64,000 nt of DNA from Alviniconcha marisindica (GCA_018857735.1 JABMCL010000188.1:2422001-2486000), one strand, 5' to 3'. Positions 1 to 11,803 are shown, counted from the stretch's first letter. Numbers and translations: made by a program. The notes: generated from the sequence alone by a model not told the origin.

Positions 1-79
1 ATCTGTCACTGTATGTAGAAAAGTCCCAGTCCTTTAAAAAAAATATATCACCTGTCACTGTATGTGGAAAAGTCCCAGT

Positions 80-150
<71 letters not shown>

Positions 151-350
151 CTGTCACTGTATGTGGAAAAGTCCCAGTCCTTTTTGATATCACCTGTCAC
201 TGTATGTGGAAAAGTCCCAGTCCTTTTTGATATCACCTGTCACTGTGGAAAAGTCCCAGTCCTTTTTATATTTTTTTTTAATATCACCTGTCACTGTATG
301 TGGAAAAGTCCCAGTCCTTTTTAATATCACCTATCACCGTATGTGGAAAA
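1..350. repeat. Minisatellite, about 43 bp unit, interrupted by (TA)n
   Basis: Seven or so units carrying cacctgtcactgtatgtgga and agtcccagtcc. A (TA)n tract at 84-146 interrupts it. The array runs off the left edge. Confidence 0.9.
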
Positions 351-351
351 G

Positions 352-416
352 AATCTGAAGAAAAAGATAAGTTGAATGAACCAGGGGGCAGACTGAGATG
401 GAATTCCTGGCAGCAG
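352..416 (+). CDS. Possible upstream exon (weak)
   Basis: After a short minisatellite, an open stretch reads SEEKDKLNEPGGRLRWNSWQQ and ends at a plausible donor (cagcag|gtagaa). The acceptor (gtggaaaag) has a poor pyrimidine tract. The layout, with an array running into a charged open segment with a donor, matches the other exons. However, it ends in phase 0 in this frame, while exon 1 needs a phase-1 partner, so at least one more exon would have to lie between. It could equally be chance. Confidence 0.2.
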
Positions 417-708
417 GTAGAACATGCAACGCTATATTCTCACCTACTAAGTCTTTTAAAGAGAGAACATTTAATAACACTGTGCTCTTAATTTCTGCAT
501 CTGTGATACCTCACAGTTGGTGTTAAGTGACAGTAAGCCTGAAAACATTTGCACCCTTCCCTAATTAAAGCAAACAGCTTGACACTGAAGTTATGACATA
601 TATAACGAGGAATCTGGTTCCCAAGAAAATGGCTTCTGTCAGAAATGAATTCTTTTGTAGGTGAGGTTTGAGGGGTGTGGATATGATTCCTGAAGTGGGT
701 AACTTGGT

Positions 709-773
<65 letters not shown>

Positions 774-1351
774 TGATTAGTTATAATTTCCTTCTGCGTT
801 TTACCTTGTTGCGTCTGCAAATGTGAGTTACTTACTTATTTTTAAATCACTGTTTTGAGGCAAAAAAATAACAACAACAACAACAAATATGACAAAAACA
901 AAAGATAATGGAGGAGAAAAAAAAGAGAAAAAAGGACCTGACTGCTGTCTCTTTAGAAATTGTTCAAGGGAGACAGTAAGTTGTATTTTCCCATTTTGAA
1001 TCTGAGTCGTCTGGGCGTTTGCTCTGCTTGTTTATGACCGAATGAATTACATGTCTGATTACCCTTGCAAGGGGTACCCCCCCACTAATCTGTCAAGGTG
1101 ACTGAGTTATTGACCTTCACTGCCCAAGATCCTCTTAATCTGTCTTCATACCAGCACTGGTGGCTGACCATGATCCATTTGTGTTGGCTTCACAGTGTAA
1201 CCTTCCTTTAAGTCCACATTCCACGCCATGTTTCTTCTGGCTGTGACTCACTGAGTGACCTGTCCTTGAGTCTACGTTTCTTTGAACTCTCTTCTGATTC
1301 AGTGGATGTTATGCTTTGGACAATCTATAAAAGAAACAGAAAAAAAGAAAC
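417..1351. other. No gene seen
   Basis: Unique AT-rich sequence apart from the (TG)n tract. Nothing with coding character or a recognisable element. Confidence 0.5.
709..771. repeat. (TG)n microsatellite
   Basis: About 31 perfect dinucleotides. Confidence 0.97.
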
Positions 1352-1510
1352 AAGAATACTGCTAGCATTCTAAAGCAAGATCCAAACACATGAAAGGTTC
1401 AAAAGAATACTGTTTATTAGGACAATACACAACATGCAATTTTTTTTGGGTAATCCCTTTTATCAAGCTATAAAACGACACTTAAACAAGAGTTAAATTG
1501 TGAAAAATGA
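1352..1510 (+). repeat. Half copy of a foldback/TIR element
   Basis: Matches one arm of the inverted-repeat element seen at 24110-24420 and 26185-26500. Shared blocks include acaacatgca, gggtaa..cc, agttaaa.tgtgaaaaatga and an AAGATCCAAACACA-like end. The second arm is absent here. Confidence 0.55.
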
Positions 1511-1794
1511 GATGTTGAGCTAAGCTAAGACTGTAGGGGCCACACCTGCTTTTGATTGAGCTAATGTAGTCAGTGGTCTTGATTCAGCATTATTGCAGCA
1601 CATTATATAATCAATGGTATCTGCATAATCAGTGATATTCTTAATGTTCAGTGTCAACATTGTTGTATTACTGTGTGTAATCGGTGGTATTCTCAGTATT
1701 TATGACTATATGAACATTGTTGTAGTGAGTACTGTATAGAACCAGTAGCATTTTCAGCATCTCTGTGGTACTTTGGATAACTATCAACATGGTT

Positions 1795-4045
1795 ATAGTA
1801 TACTTATAGTCTCCAGTTGCTGGTACAATTGTACGGAGGCAAGGTACCATAGACAGGTAACACCGTATTTCAGTTGCTGGTATGATTATAGAAAGACAAG
1901 GCACCATAGACAGGTAGAACAGTGTTACAGTTGCTGGTACAATTGTACAAAGACAAGGCACCATAGACAGGTAACACAGTGTTACAGTTGCTGGTATGAT
2001 TGTAGAAATACAAGGCACCATAGACAGGTAGAACAGTGTTACAGAACTTTGCTGGTATGACTATAGAAAGATGGGGCACCGTAGACAGGTAGAACAGTGT
2101 TTCAGTTGCTGGTATGACTATAGAAAGACAAGGCACCATAGACAGAACAGTGTTTCAGTTGCTGGTATGTTTATCGAAAGACAAGGCACCATGGACAGGT
2201 AGAACAGTGTTACAATTGCTGGTATGATTATAGAAAGACAAGGCACCATAGACAGGTAGAACAGTGTTTCAGTTGCTGGTATGACTATAGAAATACAAGG
2301 CACCATAGACAGAACAGTGTTTCAGTTGCTGGTTTGTTTATAGAAAGACAAGGCACCATAGACAGGTATAACAGTGTTATAGTTGCTGGTATGATTATAG
2401 AAAGACCAGGCACCATAGTCAGGTAGAACAGTGTTACAGAACTTTGCTGGTATGACTATAGAAAGATGGGGCACCACAGACAGCTAGAACAGTGTTTCAG
2501 TTGCTGGTATGTTTATAGAAAGACAAGGCACCATAGACAGGTAGAACAATGTTACAGTTGCTGGTATGTTTATAGAAAGACAAGGCACCATAGACAGGTC
2601 GAACAGTGTTACAATTGCTGGTATGTTTATAGAAAGACAATGCACCATAGACAGGTAGAACAGTGTTACAGTTGCTGGTATGTTTATAGAAAAACAAGGC
2701 ACCATAGACAGAACAGTGTTTCAGTTGCTGGTATGTTTATAGAAAGACAAGGCACCATAGACAGGTAGAACAGTGTTACAGTTGCTGGTATGTTTATAGA
2801 AAGACAAGGCACCATAGACAGAACAGTGTTTCAGTTGCTGGTATGTTTATAGAAAGACAAGGCACCATAGACAGGTAGAACAGTGTTACAGTTGCTGGTA
2901 TGATTATAGAAAGACAAGGCACCATAGACAGGTAGAACAGTGTTACAGTTGCTGGTATGATTATAGAAAGACAAGGCACCATAGACAGGTCGAACAGTGT
3001 TACAATTGCTGGTATGTTTATAGAAAGACAGGGCACCATAGACAGGTCGAACAGTGTTACAGTTGCTGGTATGTTTATAGAAAGACAAGGCACCATAGAC
3101 AGGTAGAACAGTGTTACAGTTGCTGGTATGTTTATAGAAAGACAAGGCACCATAGACAGGAGAACAGTGTTTCAGTTGCTGGTATGTTTATAGAAAGACA
3201 AGGCACCATAGACCGGTAGAACAGTGTTACAGTTGCTGGTATGTTTATAGAAAGACAAGGCACCATAGACAGGTAGAACAGTGTTACAGTTGCTGGTATG
3301 TTTATAGAAAGACAAGGCACCATAGACAGAACAGTGTTTCAGTTGCTGGTATTTTTTATAGAAAGACAAGGCACCATAGACAGGTAGAACAGTGTTACAG
3401 TTGCTGGTATGTTTATAGAAAGACAAGGCACCATAGACAGGTATAACAGTGTTACAGTTGCTGGTATGTTTATAGAAAGACAAGGCACCATAGACAGGTA
3501 GAACAGTGTTTCAGTTGCTGGTATGTTTATAGAAAGACAAGGCACCATAGACAGGTAGAACAGTGTTACAATTGCTGGTATGTTTATAGAAAGACCAGGC
3601 ACCATAGACAGGTAGAACAGTGTTACAGTTGCTGGTATGATTATAGAAAGACAAGGCACCATAGACAGGTAGAACAGTGTTACAGTTGCTGGTATGATTA
3701 TAGAAAGACAAGGCACCATAGACAGGTAGAACAGTGTTACAGTTGCTGGTATTGTTTATAGAAAGACAAGGCACCATAGACAGGTAGAACAGTGTTACAG
3801 TTGCTGGTATGATTATAGAAAGACAAGGCACCATAGACAGGTAGAACAGTGTTACAGTTGCTGGTATGTTTATAGAAAGACAAGGCACCATAGACAGGTA
3901 TAACAGTGTTACAGTTGCTGGTATGTTTATAGAAAGACAAGGCACCATAGACAGAACAGTGTTTCAGTTGCTGGTATGTTTATAGAAAGACAAGGCACCA
4001 TAGACAGGTAGAACAGTGTTACAGTTGCTGGTATGATTATATAAG
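1795..4045 (+). repeat. 57-bp minisatellite, about 39 copies
   Basis: The unit contains ggcaccatagacaggtagaa, cagtgttacagttgctggta and tgtttatagaaagacaa. Because 57 is a multiple of 3, both strands stay open for long stretches; those frames are not genes. Shorter units lacking GGTA (gacagaacagtg) recur about every fifth copy, suggesting a loose higher-order period. Confidence 0.97.
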
Positions 4046-4205
4046 ACAAGCATATTAAGGGGAATCAGAAGGGGATTTATAGCAGTGCTCCTGTAGACTA
4101 CTGCTATTGTCTGAAATGAACAGTCAGCTTAGTGGTCAGATCGCCTGGGGAATGGTCACTCACACTGGTCACAATCACACCTACTGGGCTGAGCTTGAAG
4201 CCCTG

Positions 4206-4275
<70 letters not shown>

Positions 4276-4293
4276 TCTCTTTCTTGTCTTCTC

Positions 4294-4355
<62 letters not shown>

Positions 4356-4410
4356 TGTGAGGAAGAGAGAGAGAGAGAGAGATAAGATAAGATAAGATAA
4401 GATAATACTT

Positions 4411-4466
<56 letters not shown>

Positions 4467-4990
4467 TCAGAACTTTATTATTCAAAGATTGAGATGAGAG
4501 ACACTGACACTGACACAGACACTGACACTGATTTTATCGATATAAGGCCATAGCCCTTTTCAATGGGGGGAGGTCCTTTTTCAAGACATTCATATCGAAT
4601 ATTTCAAAACCCCGTACTCTCTCTCTCTCTCGGTCGCTCGCTCGCTCGCTCACACACACACACACACACGCTCGCGCATGCGCGCAGCACTCGTTGACAC
4701 GAGCGCACACATGCACACTGACAAAAAAGATTTCAATGGGCACACATACTCACAGTCATGCACATAACAAATTTAGTATATAAAAAAAATCATACATATA
4801 CTAATATCAAGGAAACTATCCAATCAATCTTTGACATAGCAGAAGTCATCAGGAATTATCGTTCATCTTTTTTAACCTTAACTGCAATGCAAAGAACAGA
4901 AACTTTGCCATGCCAAGTATTGATTCTTGTGTTTTGCCATTCATGTTGCTAGCAAACCACTTTTCTTGATCAGATATGTTCCTGTTGTAA
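4046..4990. repeat. Microsatellite cluster
   Basis: (CT)n 4205-4265, (TG)n 4296-4353, (GA)n 4363-4380, (GATAA)n to about 4405, (GA)n 4412-4465, ACTGAC repeats 4500-4530, then CT, CGCT and CA short runs 4616-4672. The rest has no coding character. Confidence 0.9.
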
Positions 4991-5045
4991 TTTACCAAAT
5001 ATCTTGTTCTAAGGTTTCTATAGACTGGACAATGCAAAAGAGATG

Positions 5046-5050
<5 letters not shown>

Positions 5051-5113
<63 letters not shown>
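5051..5113. repeat. (GA)n microsatellite
   Basis: About 30 dinucleotides. Confidence 0.97.
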
Positions 5114-5115
<2 letters not shown>

Positions 5116-5159
5116 TGCTTGAGGTTGACTGTGAGGTAGTGAGTGGATGATTGTGTATA

Positions 5160-5400
5160 CATACAGTTGAAGTGGTGTGGGTGGGGCATGGCCTTGTGTG
5201 GTGTACAAGGGTGAAGGGGGTATGGCCTTGTGTACTGTACATGGGGTGGTGGGGGCATGGCACTGTGTGGTGTACAGTGGTGAAGGGGGCATGACCATGT
5301 GTGCTGTGGGGGGGGGGGGGGGGGGGGGGGGGGGGTATGGCATTGTGTGGTGTACAAAGGTGTTTGGTTGGTGTGTTGGTTTCTTTTGGGGAGCTAGTTA
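5160..5400. repeat. Short G-rich minisatellite with a poly-G run
   Basis: About five units around tgtgtggtgtacaagggtga. The run of about 28 G at 5308-5335 is an unstable tract prone to sequencing error. Confidence 0.85.
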
Positions 5401-5643
5401 CCTGTATAATGTACAGGAGCCCCCAAAGCAAGCAGTAGCCATGAATGTTGGACTGTTTTGGTATGCTGCCCAGGTGTATGCCTTCTTTGCCAGTTCAGCT
5501 GAACATAAAGCAGTTTAGGTTGCCAGACTTTTGACCTGTGAACCAGCATAAAATTATTACACATGTATACATGTTCAACACCATTCAATCTCATACAAGT
5601 CATGTACAACAACATTAACTGATTAAGGCATGCACATATACAT

Positions 5644-5733
<90 letters not shown>

Positions 5734-5870
5734 GCACACACATACACACACATACACACATGCACATTGACACCCCCCCAACACACACACACACACACAC
5801 ACACAATTGCACCCACCCACACACATGCACACTGCCCCCCTGACACACATGCACACATACACACACGCAC
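5644..5870. repeat. (CA)n microsatellite, partly imperfect
   Basis: A long perfect CA block at 5644-5725, then interrupted CA-rich sequence. Confidence 0.95.
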
Positions 5871-5934
5871 TGTTTGGCATGTCCAGTCAACATCAAACCA
5901 GAGAGGATCATTTTGGTTACGCTGGGCTATAGAA

Positions 5935-6385
5935 CTAGCCAGTCTTAGAAGCTCTGTTGTCCTGCAACTGCTGTAGACAGGTATCAAAAGCCTGGAGGAA
6001 CCTCTCTTCAGTCTGCTGGCTTCAGTTGAGGGCTGACTCTGCCATTCCTTTGTCATCGCTCCACTGGAAATATCCCTTTATTGAACATGTCTGACTAGAT
6101 TGAAGGCTTGCAGCATTCCTGTGTCACTCCCTTCAGAGGAATATTGGCAAATGTCTAACATGGCCTTTTCACGCAAGGCTTTCTGCTTGACCTGTATAGA
6201 TCTGTTCTCTGCCTGGTCATGGTAGAACTGCTTCAGAACGTGACATTGAATATATTCAGCTTCTGGAATTATTGATATTGATAGCCGGTGGTTAAACAAG
6301 TGGGGTGGTGTCTCTGCTCCCGGGAGATCTTTGAAACTCAGTACTGCATTTGTCAGGAAAGTTCCTCTTGAAGGCTAAGCTGTTT
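5935..6385 (-). pseudogene. Decayed coding relic, family unknown
   Basis: On the minus strand an open stretch (6385 to 6078) reads TNAVLSFKDLPGAETPPHLF, then IPEAEYIQCHVLKQFYHDQA and KALREKAMLDICQYSSEG, and stops after FNLVRHVQ. A shifted frame continues immediately as KGYFQWSDDKGMAESALN, stops, then reads QQTEERFLQAFDTCLQQLQD to a final stop at 5935. The composition is convincingly protein-like, but two breaks occur within 200 bp. I do not recognise the family. Either a processed or decayed copy of another gene, or a real antisense gene with assembly indels. Confidence 0.4.
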
Positions 6386-6630
6386 CTTACCTTTTATGAG
6401 AGATTGATTTTTGGGGGGGATTTAAAAAAAAAAGCAAGATGGACATAGTGAGAGTGCAGTACTGGTGTTCCAGAGCAGTAGCGTTAACCTGGGAGTGGTT
6501 TCCTTTCACACAACTTCTTCCTTTTATCTCTCATGCTCCCCATATTTCAATTTTTAATTGGCACAAAAGATTGGTTAATATAAATTTGAGTGATGAGTGG
6601 TCATTAGGGTTTGCATGGTGACAGCTACAC

Positions 6631-7070
6631 TCACACTCTGAGCACCGCTTTCCGGCATCTTCCTCCAAACTCTGCCAGATTTAGTTACGCCACTGAAGGG
6701 GCACCTTTATCTCCGCGCAGCTGTCCACCGACATGGTCAGCACCCTCCGAAAGTTTTGGGTACTAATATGACTGTAGAAGCAACCTAGCGCCAAAGCATG
6801 CACATAAACATGAGACGCATCCACCCCGGGTAAAACAAAGAGTTCTGTCTTGATTCAAATGATTGTGGTTTTATTTGTGCTGGTGTAACCTTTGTTGGCG
6901 GCTATAAATGACACGCCTTGTTTTATTTGAGTTGTTTGTAACAAACTTACTACTGTTTGAGCACCAACAAAAAACTGCTCGTTAGCTGACAGTTTTCTGG
7001 ACCCTATGGCGTAACTAAATACGGCAGTGGTTGAAGGAAGGATGTTGTAAACCAGCGCTTGGAGTTTGAG
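6631..7070 (+). mobile_element. Non-autonomous TIR element (MITE-like)
   Basis: The left end (ctgccagatttagttacgcc at 6671-6693) and right end (ggcgtaactaaatacggcag at 7008-7028) are inverted. The similarity continues outward for about 60 bp (CATCTTCCTCCAA against TTGAAGGAAGGATG). No open frame inside. A diverged reverse-orientation copy lies at 59674-59955, showing that it is dispersed. Confidence 0.65.
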
Positions 7071-7450
7071 CTATACTATGGGCTTTTTGTCACAGACTGT
7101 GCAAGTCAGATAGTTAAAACTGTGCTGGATAGTGACCTTGAGCTTAACAGATTTAGAACAGTTTCACTTGAGAGTCATTGATCTAATTGATACAGAGGCA
7201 TCAGAAGGCAAAACTACAAGTTGCAGGGGGGATGGGGGGGAGGGGGGGAGGGAAGATTTTGTGTGGTTGTTTGATATATATATATACACATGACTAATGC
7301 CTTATGGAAAAGCATGTAAATCAGTTTGCATGGTTTTAATAAATCAGTTTCCCGTAAAAAGCGATGTCCTGGTGCTTTTGGGGTGTTCACAGAAGATGTA
7401 TTATATAAGTCAGGTTATCAAAAGTACAACAATCTCAGATAATCTCCAAA

Positions 7451-7775
7451 CTGAGTTACAAGGTTTTAATTGGCCATCAGCAATACCATCCTAGCAAGCA
7501 TCTGCCAAGGCTGAGAACACACGAACACTGCTTTTTTGCTTTAAACTTTCATCCTAGCAAGCATCTGCCAAGGCTGAGAACACACGAACATTGCTTTTTT
7601 GCTTTAAACTTTTCAGCAAGCATCTGCCAAGGCTGAGAACACATGAACATTGCTTTTTTGCTTTAAACTTTCCAGCAAAGTTTAAAGCAAAAAAGCAGTG
7701 TTCGTGTGTTCTCAGCCTTGGCAGATGCTTGCTAGGATGGTATTGCTGATGGCCGATTAAAACCTTGTAACTCAG
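7451..7775. mobile_element. Inverted repeat with 99-bp near-perfect arms
   Basis: 7451-7549 and 7677-7775 are reverse complements with about one mismatch seen (ggccaatta versus ggccgatta). The loop holds two more direct copies of the inner half of the arm (gcaagcatctgccaaggctg). CAAA flanks both outer ends and could be a 4-bp target duplication. Foldback transposon, MITE or hairpin-forming locus. Confidence 0.75.
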
Positions 7776-8765
7776 CAAACATCCACCAAGGCTGTCAATC
7801 CAAACCCAAACATTGCTTCTTCTCTAGACATTACGTGGTCCAAGTGGAGGTCTGTGAGGGCCGACAGCCAGCCTGTCAGGACCCAGGATTAGGCGTGTGA
7901 ACGAAGTTCTCATTTGCACCGGTGCTGGGTGCTGTGCATTTAATCCTTTGTTACGCACAATGCAGTCCTTTGGCCAATAGCCTGTTTGTAGTGGAACAGC
8001 GTTAGCAGATCAGGGTGAGGTGTGAACGTGAACTTTCACTTACCTGCACCTCAACACATTGCCAAATTGGTCGTGCAGAGCGTAGAGGGGTTGAAGTTTG
8101 TAAATGCACAGCATGTTGCGTTGACTGGTTGAGTGAGCGTGTTGATTGTAAATATGGACAGTCTGTGGGGAGAATTTACTCTCAGGACTTGCAGACCAAT
8201 TGCATGCTAAAAAATTGCTCTTGTGGCTACTTGCTAATGAAACTGATTGCGCTTTGAGTGCGTTGGCGAATCAGTGGGCAGAGAGATGCAGTTTGTGATA
8301 AGGCACACAAAAACAGTTTATGTGGTAGTCAACAAAGTTTAATGTGAATGTGGAGTAAACTTTACCCTGAGGTTAGTCTGCAGTTTCTCTTACTTTTGAT
8401 TCAAATGAAGAAAATGTGTGTTTGAAATAAGCGATAGGTTCTAGCTTGCTGAACATGTCAGAAGCTTTAAGTTTAATGTTGCTATTTTCTTGGATATTAA
8501 TTTTTATTGTTATCGAATCAGATGAGATCAGATGTCTCTTTGCTTGGTGCAGTAGTTATTGAGCTTACAACTCAATTCAGCTCAGTCCAATAACACTCAG
8601 TTATCCTACAAGAGGCAAATCCATCATGTCTATGTCTTGTGGGTACACTTGACAGGACTTGCAGCTGTGGTGGCCTACTTTGGTTTAGTGCACACTGCAG
8701 CAGCAGTAACCTTGAAGATGCTATGGCAGGTCATGCCAGCCTTCATAAGGAAAACAGTCACATTC
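7776..8765. other. No gene seen
   Basis: Unique sequence. Open frames up to 80 codons lack coding character. Confidence 0.5.
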
Positions 8766-8767
8766 TA

Positions 8768-9535
8768 ACAGGTGCAACCATGAAGCAAGGCAAGGGATAC
8801 AGTAACACCCCAACAGGAATAACCATGAAGCAAAGCAGGGGATACAGTAACAGTCTAGGGGAGTAACCATGAAGCATGACAGGGGATATAGTAACAGTGT
8901 AGGGAAGTAACCATGAAGCATGGCAGGGGATACAGTAACAGTCTAGGGGGAGTAACCATGAAGCATGACAGGGTACACAGTAACAGTCCAGTGGGAGTAA
9001 CCATGAGGCATGACAGGGGATACAGTTACAGTCTAGTGGGAGTAACCATGAAGCATGACAGGGTATACAGTAACAGTCTAGTGGGAGTAACCATGAGGCA
9101 TGACAGGGGATACAGTAACAGTCTAGTGGGAGTAACCATGAAGCATGACAGGGTATACAGTCACACTCCAGTGGGAGTAACCATGAAGCATGACAGGGTA
9201 TACAGTCACATTCCAGTGGGAGTAACCATGAAGCATGACAGGGTATACAGTCACACTCCAGTGGGAGTAACCATGAAGCATGACAGGGTATACAGTCACA
9301 CTCCAGTGGGAGAAACCATGAAGCATGACAGGGTATACAGTCACACTCCAGTGGGAGTAACCATGAAGCATGACAGGGTATACAGTCACATTCCAGTGGG
9401 AGTAACCATGAAGCATGACAGGGTATACAGTCACACTCCAGTGGGAGTAACCATGAAGCATGACAGGGTATACAGTCACACTCCAGTGGGAGTAACCATG
9501 AAGCATGACAGGGTATACAGTCACACTCCAGCTTG
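8768..9535 (+). repeat. 45-bp minisatellite, about 17 copies
   Basis: Unit: agtgggagtaaccatgaagc, atgacagggtatacagtcac, actcc. The left end is degenerate and the right end homogeneous. The 45-bp length leaves several frames open on both strands. Confidence 0.96.
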
Positions 9536-9556
9536 TATAACTGTGAAGTGTGGCAG

Positions 9557-9651
9557 AGGACAGTTAAATGAACTACATTGGCTGCCTGTAAAATTCTGCT
9601 GCAAGTACAAGACAACAACTTTCTTTCATCAATGAATGAATGAATGAATGA

Positions 9652-9744
<93 letters not shown>

Positions 9745-10022
9745 ATAAAAACTTCCACACAAAACTTTGCGTGTTCACGGTACACACCCCTCTTACATTT
9801 CTGTTTCACTCTGCACATATCAAACATCACACATCCTCCTGTCCTCAAGCAAGATGCTTCTGAAAATTCCAAAATGTCATTGGAAATCTTCTGGTGAGCG
9901 CTTGTTCAGTTTCATCACCTCATCTGTCTGAAATTCGCTGCCTGCTAGTCTGCAAAATCACCCCACTCTGTACAAGTTCAGAACCCACCTCAAGGCTTTG
10001 CTTTTTAGACAGGCCTTTTGAG
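9557..10022 (+). mobile_element. LINE ORF2 C-terminal relic (non-LTR retrotransposon)
   Basis: The fragment reads LNELHWLPVKFCCKYKTTTF, then after a microsatellite PSYISVSLCTYQTS, GERLFSFITSSV-stop-NSLPASLQNHPTL and YKFRTHLKALLFRQAF-stop. This is the usual order of the segment after the reverse transcriptase domain in L2/CR1/RTE-like elements (LHWLPV.., PSYL.., WNSLP..L, FK..LK..LF). The Trp of WNSLP is a stop and (TA)n(GA)n interrupts it, so it is dead. Confidence 0.75.
9655..9743. repeat. (TA)n(GA)n compound microsatellite inside the LINE relic
   Basis: TA block 9657-9700 followed by GA block 9701-9743. Confidence 0.95.
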
Positions 10023-10058
10023 AAACCTAGGTAGACCATTTCTGTTACCATAGATTTT

Positions 10059-10225
10059 CTCTCTCTCTCTCTCTCTATGTATCTCTCTCTTCTCTCTCTC
10101 TGTATATCATCTTATATTTATATAATATCTCTCTTTATATACTTATATCATATCTTACTATATATATATATATATAGTATTATTATGAATATATATAATA
10201 TATATATATATAGTAATAGAGTATT
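10059..10225. repeat. (CT)n and AT-rich simple repeats
   Basis: CT runs, then TATA-rich sequence. No coding content. Confidence 0.85.
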
Positions 10226-10462
10226 GTTTGTCCTTGCGTGTTGTAAATATGTGATGTGTAGTGTGTGTGTGCGTGCGCGCTAGCACATTGTCACTGAGTT
10301 TTTGCTTTGCAAAAAAAAGAAGATATGCACTGTACAAGAGCTATGCATTATTTATCATTATGATCATTCCAGCAGGAGTAACACTTGAAGCATGGCGGGT
10401 GGAACTGCTCACATGGGCAGGGAAACAACTAGCGGCACTCCAGACCTGACATTCTGTTGCAG

Positions 10463-10668
10463 GCGATGCTCAGAAGGAGGCGTCTGAAATGCTGGTCCAG
10501 CAAGGTCTGGCAGAGATAGCAGAAGCGACGCCCAGTGAGCAGGTGGCCTATCTGTTGGTGGAGCGAGCACGTCTGCTGGATGAACTAGAGGGCGCTCAAA
10601 CCCCTGCCAGCCAGTCAGCCACCTCAGGGGGAAGGGACTCGCAGGAGTTAAAGGAAATTTTAGAACAG
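10463..10668 (+). CDS. Coiled-coil gene, exon 1 of those seen
   Basis: The acceptor is attctgttgcag. Two bases complete a codon, then 68 codons start DAQKEASEMLVQQGLAEI and end ELKEILEQ. The donor is cag|gtatga, phase 0. The middle (TPASQSATSGGRDS) is a low-complexity, non-helical linker between two helical parts. The preceding exon is not identified and must end in phase 1. The first intron bases after the donor already belong to a roughly 45-bp tandem array. Confidence 0.75.
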
Positions 10669-11130
10669 GTATGATGGTGTGGAGGTCCTTGTAGTCAGAC
10701 AGTATGACCACTGCAATGATGGTGTTGGAGTCCCTGTAGTCAGACTTTATGACTGCTATAATGATTGTGTGGGGTCCTTGCAGACTTTATGACTGCTGCA
10801 ATGATTGTGTGAAAGTCCTTGTAGTCAGACTGGATGACCACTGCACTGATGGTGTGAAAGTCCTTGTAGTCAGGCTGGATGACCACTGCAAAGACGGTGT
10901 GAAAATCCTTGTAGTCAGACTGGATGACCACTGCAATGACGGTGTGAAAATCCTTGTAGTCAGACTGGATGACCATTGCAATAGCATGGGAATCCTTATG
11001 GTCATGCTGTATGACCACTGAAATGATGATGTGAAAGCCCTTGTATCAGATTGTATGACCACTACAATGATGATGTTAGAGTCCTTGTGGTCAGACTATG
11101 ACCACTACAACAATGGTGTTGCAGTCCTTC
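10669..11130 (+). repeat. Intron minisatellite after exon 1, about 45 bp
   Basis: About ten units around gtccttgtagtcagactgga and gaccactgcaatgatggtgt. The array begins at the donor itself: the first intron bases are the first unit. Confidence 0.93.
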
Positions 11131-11189
11131 TAGTCTTTGTGTTGCAGTGTTACCATGGGCCATCTTGTGATGTGAACATGGGTTGTGCT

Positions 11190-11803
11190 ATGATGGGACC
11201 ATAGTCTGTGTTGACATGTGACCATGGGCTGTGTGTGATGTTGAACTGTGTTGGTGTGTGACCATGGACTGTGTTGGTGTGTGACCATGGACTGTTTTGG
11301 TGTGTGACCATGGGCTGTGTTGGTGTGTGACCATGGGCTGTGTTGGTGTGTGACCATGGGCTGTGTTGGTGTGTGACCATGGTCTCTGTTGGTGTGTGAC
11401 CATGGGCTGTGTTGGTGTGTGACCATGGTCTCTGTTGGTGTGTGACCATGGGCTGTGTTGGTGCATGATCATGGGCTGTGTTGGTGCGTGACCATGGGCT
11501 GTGTTGGTGTGTGACCTTGGGCTGTTGGTGCATGACCATGGGCTGAGTTGGTGTGTGACCTTGGGCTGTTGGTGTTTGACCATGGACTGTGTTGTTGTGT
11601 GATCATGGGCTGTGTTGGTGCATGACCATGGGCTGTGTTGGTGCGTGACCATTTGGGGGTTTTTGGTGTGTGACCATTTGGGGGGTTTGACCATGGACTG
11701 AGTTGGTGTGTGACCTTGGGCTGTTGGTGTTTGACCATGGACTGTGTTGTTGTGTGACCATGGACTGTGTTGTTGTGTGACCATGGGCTGTCTTGGTGTG
11801 CAG
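11190..11803 (+). repeat. 23-bp minisatellite before exon 2
   Basis: Unit tgtgaccatgggctgtgttg plus gtg, about 25 copies, ending in the exon 2 acceptor (ggtgtgcag). Confidence 0.95.

Noticed and set aside
1870..3948. Many overlapping 60-145 codon open frames on both strands
   Set aside because: They are translations of the 57-bp minisatellite (19 codons per unit), open in several frames at once.
7295..7495. 65-codon plus-strand frame overlapping the inverted repeat
   Set aside because: No coding character and it continues into the hairpin arm.
8758..9762. 334-codon minus-strand and 240-codon plus-strand open frames
   Set aside because: Both are the 45-bp array plus dinucleotide tracts; two strands open with the same period is a repeat artefact.
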